Shown piece by piece: positions 1-8,168 of a DNA stretch of 15,717 nucleotides (positions are counted from its first letter, which is position 1; every line of letters begins with the position of its first letter). Below the pieces are notes generated by a model. That model was not told where the DNA came from and did not search any database. It saw only the letters and a list, made by a program, of their open reading frames with translations. The stretch spans positions 1 to 15,717 of the forward strand of contig DAOUTP010000018.1 in the NCBI GenBank assembly GCA_030626645.1. Direction: 5' to 3'. Source of the stretch: Candidatus Cloacimonadota bacterium (GTDB lineage: Bacteria > Cloacimonadota > Cloacimonadia > Cloacimonadales > TCS61). The position numbers and the translations under genes were made by a program.

Positions 1-28
1 GGATGACAGGAAGAAGTATATTTTTATC

Positions 29-54
29 TCTGTGCGCCCGGTGTCTCTGTGTTG
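29..54. repeat. Short CTCTGTG-type intergenic repeat
   Basis: The octamer TCTCTGTG occurs twice within 26 bases, separated by a C/G-rich linker, and reads on the other strand as ACAGAGAC/CACAGAGA. Phrases of this kind are scattered between genes in many bacterial genomes. Here only one short unit is seen, so its membership in a dispersed family is inference. The surrounding stretch up to 150 contains no supported gene. Confidence 0.3.
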
Positions 55-155
55 GATATTTCCATTGTCCGCCAGCGAACGATTGTTGTTCTAAAGCGAA
101 CATATTTTTCGTGTGTAAATATCGTTATTTTATTACTGTCAGTCACTTTAAGCAT

Positions 156-185
156 TTGGCATATTAATTGCTTACTTTATATGAT
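156..185 (+). promoter_or_regulatory. Candidate sigma-70 type promoter of the ABC permease gene
   Basis: A -35-like TTGGCA (156-161) is followed after 18 bases by a -10-like TATGAT (180-185). Transcription would begin about 15 to 20 bases before the ATG at 208, leaving a short leader that contains the Shine-Dalgarno sequence AAAGGTGG (195-202). Nothing else in the first 200 bases looks like a gene, which fits a promoter region. Assignment is by consensus match only. Confidence 0.45.
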
Positions 186-207
186 AATAGTATAAAAGGT
201 GGTTAAA

Positions 208-2616
208 ATGTTTAAAAATTATTTCAAAATTGCTTATCGGAACATCATCAAACAAAAAGCTTATTCGATCATTAATATTTTCGGATTGGCTTTAGGTCTG
301 ACTGCCTGCATCCTGGTTGGAATGTACATCTGGCAGGATTTCAGTTATGATAACTATCATCAGAATAGAGATCGGTTATATCGTCTTACCACCCACACCA
401 CAGATCCTGCGGGAAATTACAGCCTGTTGCAATCCTCCGCACGGATTGCTCCAGCAATAAAACAGGAGTTTCCTGAACTTGATAAGGTGTCACGAGTATA
501 TTTTTCCAGTGAGAACCTGTTGGTTTTTGATGATAAAAAGTTCTATGAAGAAGATGTGATTTTTGCCGATGAAGATTTTTTTGAGATGTTCAGCTACAAC
601 ACCATTATGGGCAACCAGGATGATTTCCTAAAAAGAAAGAACACGGCAGTTATTTCCCAAAATATAGCACATAAATACTTCGGCGATGTATCTCCTGTTG
701 GCAAAGTTATGAAATATAATGACAAACTGGATATCGAGGTAGTTGGAGTAATTGAAGATGTTCCTGTTAACTCCCATTTCACTTTTGACATTGCTATAAC
801 CTACAGCTGTTTAACCAACCTTTCTAAAGCAAATATTATGGATAACTGGCATGGAACCTTTGGATCTTTTACCTATGTGATGCTTCATCAGGAAACTAAT
901 ATTGAGCTATTTCAAGAAAAATGTGGTATCTTCTTAACCAAAAAAAAGGAAATAGATAATATCACAAAGCACGCTGTCGAGTTGCAACCTATAGAGTCTA
1001 TTCATCTATATTCTGAAGGTGATGATGATGTTAATGTTCACAGTTCGATAAAGAATGTGCTTATTCTGGGCTCTATTGCTCTGTTTATATTAATTCTAGC
1101 CTGTATAAATTTTATAAATCTAACTACTTCCAGAGCCATAAAAAGAGCCAGAGAAATTGGAGTGAGAAAGGTCTTCGGAGCATATAAAGGTCAGCTTATT
1201 GGTCAATTCTTAGGTGAATCTGTTCTGGTAACATTTATCGCTTTGGGATTGGCTCTGGTTATCGCTGAACTAACCCAGGCTCTTTTCGCTCAACTAATCG
1301 GATCAGAATTGATCTATAGTACATTCTCTAACCCTATTATCCTATTAATCGTAATAGCATCAACTTTGCTAATCGGAATTTTTGCCGGAATGTATCCTGC
1401 TTTTGTGCTAACAAAATATCAACCTTCTCGAGTTATGAAAGGAAACTTTGGAAAGAGCTCTTCCGGATCTAATCTGTTGAGAAGAGGTTTAGTTCTCTTC
1501 CAATTTACCATTTCTATTTCACTTATCATAATCACGCTTATCATTAGCCAGCAAACCAGTTTCATGCGAAACTTCGATATGGGATTTGAAAAGGATCAGG
1601 TTCTTATTCTTAAAACACCAACTAGAATCGGCAGAAATTATGATGTTATAAAAAGAGAGTTAGAACTTATTCCTGGGGTTACAGCTACATCTGCAAGTTT
1701 GGGAGTTCCAGTGATGGATAGTGGATATACAACCTTCCTTCTTCCTGATTTGGCAAATGAAGAGCATAATTTTAGCATCGCTATTAAATCTATTGATGAT
1801 GATTATTTGGATTTTTATGAGATTCCTCTGTTGGCCGGGAAAAGGCTCTCTGATTTGGAAGGTGGAGATTTTAGAAACTTAACTGTAATTAATGAAGCTA
1901 CCGTAAAGCAATTGGGATTTGCTAATAATGAAGAAGCATTGGGAAACAGCTATACAATTGCATTTGGAAATAGAGATGGTCGCTTTAAGCCAGAGATTAT
2001 TGGAGTGGTAAAAGATTTTCATTACAGATCTATGAAGTCTGAAGTTTTGCCATTATTGCTCATGAGATGGACGGGGCTTTATAAAGAGGTCTCTATCAAG
2101 ATGAGTTCACAAAATATGCCAGAAACAATGAAAGGAATAAAGGAACTTTGGGAAAATCTGTACCCTAATCATCCTTTTGACTACACCTTCCTGGATGAAA
2201 AAATAAACAACCTCTATAAAGCCGAAGAGAAGTCGTACCGGGTAATCTCACTCTTTTCCTCCATCGCCATATTTATTGCCTGCATAGGTTTGTTGGGCTT
2301 AACCCTGTACACTGTTGAGCAAAGACGTAAAGAGATTGGAATTAGGAAAATTCTCGGGGCTTCAGTTTGGAATATTTTTGGAAGCATCTCTTCCGATTTC
2401 CTAAAACTGGTGCTCTTTGCCAACCTTGCTGCCTGGCCTATCAGTTATTTTCTCTCAGAAAAATGGCTTCAGGGTTTTCCTTATAAAGTTGGAATCGATC
2501 CCTCGATTTTTCTGATAGCTTCCATATCGGCTTTTGGGATTGCTTTCTTAGCCATTGGCTTCAACGTTATTAGGGGTGCAGCCAGCAATCCGATTGAAAG
2601 TATTAGGTATGAATAA
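208..2616 (+). CDS. ABC transporter permease, two-module FtsX/MacB type
   Basis: An 802-aa inner-membrane permease of the FtsX/MacB superfamily, a family that couples cytoplasmic ATP hydrolysis to movements in the envelope, for example export of peptides, lipids or antibiotics. The sequence shows two copies of the module: TM1 at about 20-42, a periplasmic MacB core (45-280), three FtsX helices (283-304, 335-360, 376-400), then TM5 (427-447), a second periplasmic core (450-675) and three more helices (680-702, 730-750, 766-790). The two cytoplasmic coupling motifs are visible as REIGVRKVFGA (315-325) and KEIGIRKILGA (708-718). The length is usual for the roughly 800-aa form. The frame is open from a GTG at 199, but the ATG at 208 is chosen because AAAGGTGG lies 5 bases before it and the family starts with a similar sequence. 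No ATPase gene is in the window; it may lie upstream or elsewhere. The substrate is unknown. Confidence 0.93.
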   Translation: MFKNYFKIAYRNIIKQKAYSIINIFGLALGLTACILVGMYIWQDFSYDNYHQNRDRLYRLTTHTTDPAGNYSLLQSSARIAPAIKQEFPELDKVSRVYFSSENLLVFDDKKFYEEDVIFADEDFFEMFSYNTIMGNQDDFLKRKNTAVISQNIAHKYFGDVSPVGKVMKYNDKLDIEVVGVIEDVPVNSHFTFDIAITYSCLTNLSKANIMDNWHGTFGSFTYVMLHQETNIELFQEKCGIFLTKKKEIDNITKHAVELQPIESIHLYSEGDDDVNVHSSIKNVLILGSIALFILILACINFINLTTSRAIKRAREIGVRKVFGAYKGQLIGQFLGESVLVTFIALGLALVIAELTQALFAQLIGSELIYSTFSNPIILLIVIASTLLIGIFAGMYPAFVLTKYQPSRVMKGNFGKSSSGSNLLRRGLVLFQFTISISLIIITLIISQQTSFMRNFDMGFEKDQVLILKTPTRIGRNYDVIKRELELIPGVTATSASLGVPVMDSGYTTFLLPDLANEEHNFSIAIKSIDDDYLDFYEIPLLAGKRLSDLEGGDFRNLTVINEATVKQLGFANNEEALGNSYTIAFGNRDGRFKPEIIGVVKDFHYRSMKSEVLPLLLMRWTGLYKEVSIKMSSQNMPETMKGIKELWENLYPNHPFDYTFLDEKINNLYKAEEKSYRVISLFSSIAIFIACIGLLGLTLYTVEQRRKEIGIRKILGASVWNIFGSISSDFLKLVLFANLAAWPISYFLSEKWLQGFPYKVGIDPSIFLIASISAFGIAFLAIGFNVIRGAASNPIESIRYE

Positions 2617-2698
2617 CATAGTTAATGAAAAATGTGGATATAGCCTAAGGAGAATCATTTTCCTGTAAATGGGAACCGAGATGGTACAAATAAAATTC

Positions 2699-2735
2699 AA
2701 AGGATTCATTATTAAAATGAGTCTTTTAAAATAAA
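2699..2735 (+). terminator. Weak hairpin after the permease gene
   Basis: Arms at 2699-2710 and 2716-2727 pair over 12 bases with two G-U wobbles and a loop of about five bases. The second arm ends in TTTT and is followed by an A/T-rich run. The stem is AT-rich, so termination would be partial. It lies between the permease and the 88-aa gene, which suggests the two may not be tightly co-transcribed. The rest of the 2617-2782 gap holds nothing else convincing. Confidence 0.35.
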
Positions 2736-2782
2736 AAAGGGAAGAGTAATAAAAAAAATATGAGGAAACTCAGGAGGTTATA

Positions 2783-3049
2783 ATGAGAGAAGTTGTATTA
2801 TCCATTCCAACTTTAGAAGCTGAGCAGAATCTGGAAATTGATGTGAGGATCAATGGGAAAAAGAGAACACTGAAATATCGTGTGGAAATAGTACATTGGA
2901 AAGGTTCAGAACCAACTTCAGAGGAAAAAGTTACAGTCATTCGACACGCACTCGATGACTACGACAAAGATTGGGAATTGATCCAGATCGGCGCACCGGA
3001 CGAAGATAAGATCCCGCTCATGTTCCGAAAGAAACCAGTTGAAAAATGA
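2783..3049 (+). CDS. Small conserved-looking protein of unknown function (88 aa)
   Basis: I do not recognise this gene. It encodes an 88-aa soluble, highly charged protein with no signal peptide or membrane helix. The N-terminal half alternates hydrophobic and polar residues like beta strands (MREVVLSI, LEIDVRI, TLKYRVEIVHW). The C-terminal half has an acidic helix-like part and then WELIQIG and IPLMFRKK strands, so a small alpha/beta fold is likely. The start is well supported: AGGAGG (2772-2777) lies 5 bases before the ATG. It sits 38 bases before the TolC-like gene, which has its own Shine-Dalgarno site, and is probably co-transcribed with it. Codon use looks normal for the window. That it is a real gene is likely from the ribosome binding site and spacing; its role is unknown. 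Confidence 0.75.
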   Translation: MREVVLSIPTLEAEQNLEIDVRINGKKRTLKYRVEIVHWKGSEPTSEEKVTVIRHALDDYDKDWELIQIGAPDEDKIPLMFRKKPVEK

Positions 3050-3087
3050 AAAATTATTCTTGAAAATAATTACTTAAAGGAGTTAGA

Positions 3088-4341
3088 ATGAAAAGGATAC
3101 TTTCGCTAATCATACTATTAATTCTTCCATTGATCTGCCTGGCAGAGCAATACACACTGGAAGAATTAATAAATGTTGGATTGGAAAAATCTTACGACAT
3201 TCAACAGGAAATAGTCAACAAAAAGAATTCATCAAGTTTATTTAGAAGCAGCATTTACGGTGTTTTACCTACTGTCACTGCCGGTGTGGAGAGAGTAAAA
3301 TATTACGATCAGATCTACGGACCAAACGAAACAGATTGGAACAACAGCGGATATCTCACACTGTCCAAAAGTTTTTTCCTGAATGAACCCTCTTACTACA
3401 ACATTCGCACCTCCATTTATGGAATGAAGAATGCCAAGCGATCACTTGATGAAACCAGAAAGCAAATTGCCTATTACGTTTTTGCCAGTTATCTTGGAGT
3501 ATTGGAATTGCAGGAAACTCTGGAGATCCAACAGAAAAATCTGGAGCTGCAAAACAAAATCCAACAACAGATCAAAGTGCAATATGAGACCGGGAATAAA
3601 TCGCTATTGGAGTTGAAGCAAAGCGAAGTATCTCTGATCGATTACGAAATTGCTGTTAATGAAGCTACCAACTCACTTTCCAAAACAAGAAAAGATCTTT
3701 TTTCATACCTGAACATCAATGATGATGGTTTTGAGTTTGTTGTGCCTGATTTCAATATAAATCTGGAAAAACTGGAATTTCAATCCAATAACCTGTTGGA
3801 ACAGAAACTGAACACCTTGAAGATCAATAAACTTTTACATCTTCAAACAACCATGAACTTCCTGCCTACGATCTCAATAGAATATAGTTTTGCTCATTCC
3901 GATCAAGATGATGTTAAGGCATTTTCAGATTACACACGTGACTCTCAAGCACTTATTCTCAGTGCTAGTTGGAATATTTTCGGTTTAATGGATAATTATG
4001 AAAAAACAATTCGCAGTAAACGAAACCTTAAGATCCAAAAGCTGGATTATGAGAAAAGTGAGAGAGATTATGGTTTGCAACTTACTAACCTGCAAAACGA
4101 CGTGGAAACCTTGAAAAGATCATTCGATCTTTATGATAAAAAACTCCAGTTGGCTGAGGAAAACCTGAACATGGCACAAGAGCACTTCCGCCTGGGAATG
4201 ATCAGCCTGTTAGATATGGACCGTTCTAAGATAGATTTTCAGAATACACAACTTGCCCGTATTCAAAATCATTATCAGCTTATGAAAAAACAGGAAGAGA
4301 TCAATCTGTTGTTATCAACTAAGATCCTGGGTAAATGGTAA
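3088..4341 (+). CDS. TolC-family outer-membrane efflux protein
   Basis: A 417-aa protein of the outer membrane efflux (OEP/TolC) family. Trimers of this family form a beta barrel in the outer membrane with a long periplasmic alpha-helical tunnel, docking onto inner-membrane exporters. The sequence shows a signal peptide with a cleavage site likely after Ala19 (LICLA). Two repeats of long amphipathic helices follow, the first with NLELQNKIQQQIKVQYETGN (about 150-170) and the second with NLNMAQEHFRLGMISLLDMD (about 353-373). The pattern of Y-x-x-G or F-x-x-G followed by a leucine/aspartate turn is typical for the tunnel helix hairpins. Length is normal for a compact TolC. The start is supported by AAAGGAG (3076-3082), 5 bases upstream. 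With the FtsX/MacB-type permease close upstream, a MacAB-TolC-like export role is plausible, but no adaptor gene is present in the window. Confidence 0.9.
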   Translation: MKRILSLIILLILPLICLAEQYTLEELINVGLEKSYDIQQEIVNKKNSSSLFRSSIYGVLPTVTAGVERVKYYDQIYGPNETDWNNSGYLTLSKSFFLNEPSYYNIRTSIYGMKNAKRSLDETRKQIAYYVFASYLGVLELQETLEIQQKNLELQNKIQQQIKVQYETGNKSLLELKQSEVSLIDYEIAVNEATNSLSKTRKDLFSYLNINDDGFEFVVPDFNINLEKLEFQSNNLLEQKLNTLKINKLLHLQTTMNFLPTISIEYSFAHSDQDDVKAFSDYTRDSQALILSASWNIFGLMDNYEKTIRSKRNLKIQKLDYEKSERDYGLQLTNLQNDVETLKRSFDLYDKKLQLAEENLNMAQEHFRLGMISLLDMDRSKIDFQNTQLARIQNHYQLMKKQEEINLLLSTKILGKW

Positions 4342-4527
4342 TCAACAGGTTAAGAATTCAAATCCAGTTGTAAACGGATCATTTAGGGGACATTCATTCC
4401 TGCTCTAACGAGCTGAACAATTTAATTCAAAGGTGTCTTGAAAAATCTGTCTTTTATAGAGTTAATGCATTAAAATTACCTTTTACTAAATACTTCTTAC
4501 AATTGATTACCTCTGGAAAAACCAAGT

Positions 4528-4556
4528 TTCATCATTTTTAAATTTGACATTATAAT
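4528..4556 (+). promoter_or_regulatory. Candidate promoter of the 10-TM GAF-like protein gene
   Basis: A perfect TATAAT (4551-4556) lies about 39 bases before the ATG at 4595, with only a poor -35 match around 4528-4533. A TTGACA at 4544-4549 overlaps this region and could pair with TATTTT (4566-4571) at a 16-base spacing as an alternative. Either start point places the TTG codon at 4577 at or near the transcript 5' end, which supports the downstream ATG. The 4342-4527 part of the gap shows no gene or clear structure. Confidence 0.4.
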
Positions 4557-4594
4557 AACCGATACTATTTTGCTGCTTGTCTAAAGGGAGGAGG

Positions 4595-6517
4595 ATGTTT
4601 CCAGATAACGTTTATAAAATTCTTAAGAAATGTGCCTGGGTTTTATTTTTCGTTTTATTGGCAGTAAGTCTAGCAAATCTAGTATTAGTTATTTCCGAAA
4701 GTTTGTTTGAAAAATCACTTCCTTTTAAACACGATAACGGTGTAGTAACCCAAACAACTGATGATACTCTCGATGATATCTTTAAAAATAAAATAATAAC
4801 AAAAATAGATACTTTGGAAATTGGTTCATCTGTAATTGAGACTGAAAATATCGAAGAAGATGATGAGTCTGTAATAGGAAGAACTTTTGTATTCGGATCA
4901 GATGCACGTCAGGGAATTCAAATTGCTTACACTCCCGATTTCCAACGAGTCGATAAAGATTCAATCGAGATCGTTTTAAAAGATACTCTCACAGATATTT
5001 CAGAGCAAAGATTCGTGAAAGCCGTTTCTAAGTTGAACAAGTGGGGACTTTTCAGTATATTGGGAAATGTTGCCCTGATCATATTCACTTTTTTCAATTC
5101 TTTCTTATTACTCAAATACAGCTCTGCCAAAGAAAATATCCTAATTGTCTTTTTTGTATTATTCCTAATTACACCTTCTCCCGATTTAATTTTAGGAAAA
5201 TCTCTTTTGTATATCTGGACGACATTGTTATCACCTTTTTGGGGAATCTTGTTTTACCACTTTATGGTGATTAAATCAGAAGCGGAAAAGAAAATCAAAA
5301 AGTTGTATATTACTTCAACAATAATTTTTCTGATTGGTTATATTTTGAGTTTAATAATAAAAGAAAGCTTCGATTTTATTCATCTTTGGTCTGCTTATTG
5401 GATGTTCAAAGGATTCTTGCTTTTACGGAAAGAATACAAAAAATCTCGTTCGATAGAGCTGAGAAGATTGTGGGGTGCTTTCGGCGGGATCGGTATTTCG
5501 ATGATCTCAATCATTTTGATATTCGTCATTGCATTTATTATAGCACTATTTGCCGGAATTTCAAACCTGACCGGATTATCAATGATGATAAAATCTTATT
5601 CTGAGTTCTTAGGGATATTTATTGCTATACTCGTGTTGATCCCCATTCTCGGTGTCTTCATCGGTTTCCTCTGGTTCTTGGGCTCATTTACCTGGAGTTT
5701 ACTCACTGGAACAGCGATGGGGGTGAAGATAAGGAGCACTCTTATCTACACGATAACCGGTGTATTTTTTGTTATAGTATTCGGTTTGGTAGATTATTCA
5801 CTGGGAGAAATACTACAAAGTCTTTTTGGAAAATTCGTCGGCTCGGAATTTATTGCCGGAATTCCCATAACCATTGGTATGATAGCACTTTTCAATCCGG
5901 TGAGAAGTAAAATAGAGAAGTTGGTGGACGGCAAATTAAATACAAGTGAGCTGGACTTTCTGGAAAAGACAGATACATTTACTCACAACATTTCCGAGGA
6001 AGGTGTGCTGGAAGGTTTTGAAGAATATATCTGTGAGAATCTAATGCATCGTTTGAAGCTGATAAAAGTAGCGTTGATCTCTTATGATAAAGATATGAAA
6101 GCTTATAAATTTAATGAAATTCGCGGAAGTAATGTGATCGAGAATTCTAAAGTTGATGATGTTCATCTCTATCTTTTGGAAAACAAAATACAGAGAAACA
6201 GCGGAGCATTGAATGAGGATCCACAGGAAATATCCAGCTTCCCATTGATTATTCCGATAATTTATGATCCCGATCACAAATGGTTTTTAGCACTTGGGAA
6301 GAAATCGGATAAATCGCTCTACAGTAAAAAAGATGAACTGGCTTTGATCCAACTTACTGAGCGGATCAAGTTATCATTGAAATTCATTTTAGCTTACGAG
6401 GAGATCGTGAACAAAAAATATCATCAAACTATTGCAAAGCATGAGACGATGGTAAAAGAAAAAGACGAAGTGATAAAAATGCTGAAGAAGGAACTAAATG
6501 CATTTCAATATAATTAA
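4595..6517 (+). CDS. Multi-pass membrane protein with C-terminal GAF-like domain and no output domain
   Basis: A 640-aa membrane protein that looks like the input half of a sensor kinase or phosphatase. TM1 (13-33) is followed by an acidic periplasmic region (35-150). About nine more helices follow (151-175, 181-200, 204-225, 237-256, 259-277, 297-322, 336-363, 380-398, 418-435). Directly after the last helix comes FNPVRSKIEKLVD (433-445), a linker like that of membrane histidine kinases in which a helix joins TM segments to a GAF domain. Residues about 455-600 resemble a GAF fold (FLALGKKSDKSLYSKKDELA near the end), and 600-640 is a coiled coil that terminates the protein. No histidine kinase, PP2C or GGDEF part follows. 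The frame is open from a TTG at 4577, but ATG 4595 is preferred: GGGAGG (4586-4591) lies upstream at a short 3-base gap, and a TM helix starts soon after. The function is not known. Confidence 0.8.
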   Translation: MFPDNVYKILKKCAWVLFFVLLAVSLANLVLVISESLFEKSLPFKHDNGVVTQTTDDTLDDIFKNKIITKIDTLEIGSSVIETENIEEDDESVIGRTFVFGSDARQGIQIAYTPDFQRVDKDSIEIVLKDTLTDISEQRFVKAVSKLNKWGLFSILGNVALIIFTFFNSFLLLKYSSAKENILIVFFVLFLITPSPDLILGKSLLYIWTTLLSPFWGILFYHFMVIKSEAEKKIKKLYITSTIIFLIGYILSLIIKESFDFIHLWSAYWMFKGFLLLRKEYKKSRSIELRRLWGAFGGIGISMISIILIFVIAFIIALFAGISNLTGLSMMIKSYSEFLGIFIAILVLIPILGVFIGFLWFLGSFTWSLLTGTAMGVKIRSTLIYTITGVFFVIVFGLVDYSLGEILQSLFGKFVGSEFIAGIPITIGMIALFNPVRSKIEKLVDGKLNTSELDFLEKTDTFTHNISEEGVLEGFEEYICENLMHRLKLIKVALISYDKDMKAYKFNEIRGSNVIENSKVDDVHLYLLENKIQRNSGALNEDPQEISSFPLIIPIIYDPDHKWFLALGKKSDKSLYSKKDELALIQLTERIKLSLKFILAYEEIVNKKYHQTIAKHETMVKEKDEVIKMLKKELNAFQYN

Positions 6518-6552
6518 AATTTTAACTTTATCTACTAAATTCATAAAACCTT

Positions 6553-6584
6553 TTGACAATATCTATTGAATAGAAATTTATATG
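6553..6584 (+). promoter_or_regulatory. Candidate promoter of the TerB-like gene
   Basis: A perfect -35 TTGACA (6553-6558) is followed by a T/A-rich stretch with TTTATATG (6577-6584). The -10 hexamer is not clear: TTTATA at 18 bases or TATATG at 20 bases spacing are the options. Its position in the 103-base gap before the gene supports separate transcription of the TerB-like gene. Confidence 0.4.
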
Positions 6585-6608
6585 TTCTGATAAAAGTTAT
6601 AAGAAGTT

Positions 6609-6616
6609 GGGGGGGG
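6609..6616 (+). promoter_or_regulatory. Ribosome binding site made of eight consecutive G
   Basis: The only purine-rich element before the ATG at 6621 is a run of eight G (6609-6616), four bases from the start codon. It can pair with the CCUCC of 16S rRNA only partly, as GG·GG with a mismatch. Homopolymer runs of this length change size by slippage, so the strength or spacing of this site could vary between cells. It could also be a sequencing or assembly length error. Confidence 0.5.
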
Positions 6617-6620
6617 ATAA

Positions 6621-7316
6621 ATGGCAAATAAAGTATGGGAATATTTTTTAAATGATGACTACTCTTTTTCCGTAACTGTCGATAAGTCAGGAAGAAAAAC
6701 GGGTAAATTAGTTGATCTAAAGAAAAAAGAAATTCTGGCAGATGACATGATACAGAAGGTGATTCCCGAAAGTATTCCGAATCTGTTGAACGTGGCAAAA
6801 GTTGTTATAAATGCAGCATGGCAAGATGGGAAGATACTTCCCGAGGAAAAAGAAGCATTCAACAATGCATTTAAAAATGTGGCTTTTACCGATAAGCAGC
6901 GAGCCGAGATTGAGAAAGAATTTGTAAAACCTGCACCGATAAAAGAACTCATAAGAAACATTAAATCCCGCGATGAACAAATGCTTATCCTGGAGACATC
7001 TATTCTTTTGGTGATTGCAGACGGCGAGTTCCATCCCACCGAAAAAGAATTTATTGATCTTCTGGTTAAAACATTCGAATTGGATACTGAAGATTTTGCG
7101 CTTCTTTACAGGATATTGCCTGACAGGGCCAAAAAATATATCATCAAAGAAAAACTGCATGAAGGATTGAATATAAAAATTGATGAAATTGAAGTTTTGA
7201 ATAAATTCATTCCTAAAATTAAAGTACAAGAACTTAAGCACGAAAACGTGTATTTCAATTTGATGAGTAACTGGAGAAATAGAAGAATACGTTATTCGAA
7301 AGTCAAATCTTATTGA
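6621..7316 (+). CDS. TerB-like (tellurite resistance/DjlA-like) helical protein
   Basis: A 231-aa soluble protein with a TerB-like helical core at about 50-170. The family signature is a pair of repeats of the form hydrophobic helix-x-D-G-x-(5)-E: INAAWQDGKILPEEKEAF (63-80, Asp69-Gly70, Glu75-Glu76) and LLVIADGEFHPTEKEFIDLL (129-148, Asp134-Gly135, Glu141). In TerB the acidic residues of these repeats bind metal, and the domain is found in tellurite-resistance, DjlA-like and envelope-stress contexts. The N-terminal 50 residues (with WEYFLNDDYSFSV near the start) and the basic C-terminus (RNRRIRYSKVK) are extra. No signal peptide or TM helix is seen. It follows the 10-TM GAF-like gene by 103 bases and ends about 100 bases before a strong terminator. 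Tellurite resistance itself is not implied; a role near the membrane is inference. Confidence 0.78.
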   Translation: MANKVWEYFLNDDYSFSVTVDKSGRKTGKLVDLKKKEILADDMIQKVIPESIPNLLNVAKVVINAAWQDGKILPEEKEAFNNAFKNVAFTDKQRAEIEKEFVKPAPIKELIRNIKSRDEQMLILETSILLVIADGEFHPTEKEFIDLLVKTFELDTEDFALLYRILPDRAKKYIIKEKLHEGLNIKIDEIEVLNKFIPKIKVQELKHENVYFNLMSNWRNRRIRYSKVKSY

Positions 7317-7419
7317 GCTAAAGAAAATATTTAAGCAGTAAAATTTAATTAGATATTAATCTGCGAACCTGTCTTCGTTACATTAGGTCAAGGTAAAAAC
7401 AAACTAAGAAAATAAACGT

Positions 7420-7451
7420 AAGGGTGATTCACGAATCACCCTTTTTGTTTT
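7420..7451 (+). terminator. Strong rho-independent terminator between convergent genes
   Basis: A perfect inverted repeat of 11 bases (7420-7430, 7433-7443, arms AAGGGTGATTC and GAATCACCCTT) is followed by TTTTTGTTTT. It ends the + strand block about 100 bases after the TerB-like stop codon. The - strand genes end at 7462, just beyond. Read on the - strand the hairpin is followed by a weaker T-rich stretch (TTTATTTTC), so it may serve both directions. Confidence 0.9.
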
Positions 7452-7461
7452 ATTTGATTTA

Positions 7462-8148
7462 TTACAAATTATAATTATCTGAAATCTTCAATACAAGATT
7501 ATAAACGCTATATATCATTCCCAGTTTAATGAATCCCGCAATGTACGGAATTAATTTAATAGGATGACCGGTCATCAACAGAGATCCTTCACCCAGCACA
7601 AGAATGAAGTAAATCAAGGCCAATAAAATAACTGCTCTGAAATAGATATTTGTCTGTACTCTATTTTTTACCGTTCTGATATTCTTGATCAATTGATTGA
7701 ATACTAGGGTAAACGCAACCATTCCGATCAATGCCAGTGGTATATAAACAAGCAAACCGGTTGAATACTTCAAATTCTGACCTAGCTGATCATACAGACA
7801 AAGTATTTCATCCACTGAAAGAAAAAACATTATCACACTGAATAATTTAATAATCCCCTGTCGGGCAGAACTTATCTTTAACTTTTCTTTATCTCCCCAA
7901 CCAATAAGTAAGAAACCGAGAGCACAGAGCAATAGCAACAAACTCGTGAACCAGGCAGCAAAAGTTATATCATGGGTATAATCCAAATGATAAAATAAAT
8001 TGTACATTATCCGCGTGATAAATCCCTTATCTTTGACCAAAGTAAGTTGGAAACCAAAAAAATATGACATAAATGAAAAAATAATGATCACGATCCCAGT
8101 AATGAGGATCGGTATTTTCATTAACTTTAAAAAATCTTTAAGTTTCAT
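7462..8148 (-). CDS. Six-TM membrane protein of unknown function
   Basis: A 228-aa integral membrane protein with six predicted helices (about 11-31, 62-84, 98-118, 129-151, 169-190, 199-220) and short loops; I do not recognise a named family. Charged residues inside helices stand out: Ser-Val-Asp-Glu (111-114) in TM3 with Tyr119-Asp120 after it, and Gly-Glu-Gly (186-188) in TM5. Acidic residues in such positions suggest a metal- or proton-binding site or an intramembrane catalytic site, but this is inference. The start is good: AGGAG lies 5 bases before the ATG on this strand. The gene starts 20 bases after the mannose-6-phosphate isomerase stop codon, so the two are almost certainly one transcript. 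It is the last gene before the convergent terminator. Confidence 0.82.
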   Translation of the reverse strand: MKLKDFLKLMKIPILITGIVIIIFSFMSYFFGFQLTLVKDKGFITRIMYNLFYHLDYTHDITFAAWFTSLLLLLCALGFLLIGWGDKEKLKISSARQGIIKLFSVIMFFLSVDEILCLYDQLGQNLKYSTGLLVYIPLALIGMVAFTLVFNQLIKNIRTVKNRVQTNIYFRAVILLALIYFILVLGEGSLLMTGHPIKLIPYIAGFIKLGMIYSVYNLVLKISDNYNL

Positions 8149-8168
8149 TTCAACAACTCCTGTACATT

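Noticed and set aside
199..207. GTG start 3 codons upstream for the permease
   Set aside because: The GTG lies inside the Shine-Dalgarno sequence AAAGGTGG, so the ATG at 208 is the better start.
2669..2734. Possible 21-codon reading frame starting at ATG 2669 between the permease and the 88-aa gene
   Set aside because: The nearest AAGGAG (2647-2652) is 16 bases away, too far for good initiation, and the frame overlaps the hairpin at 2699-2727. It is more likely untranslated.
4577..4594. TTG start for the 10-TM protein
   Set aside because: It has no Shine-Dalgarno site, and the likely transcript begins at or near it. The purine-rich sequence between it and ATG 4595 looks like a ribosome binding site.
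6659..7241. Long open frames of 126 and 174 codons on the - strand opposite the TerB-like gene
   Set aside because: Neither has recognisable protein features, and both lie opposite a gene with clear TerB repeats. Their compositions, rich in Phe, Cys or Ser, are those of antisense reading.
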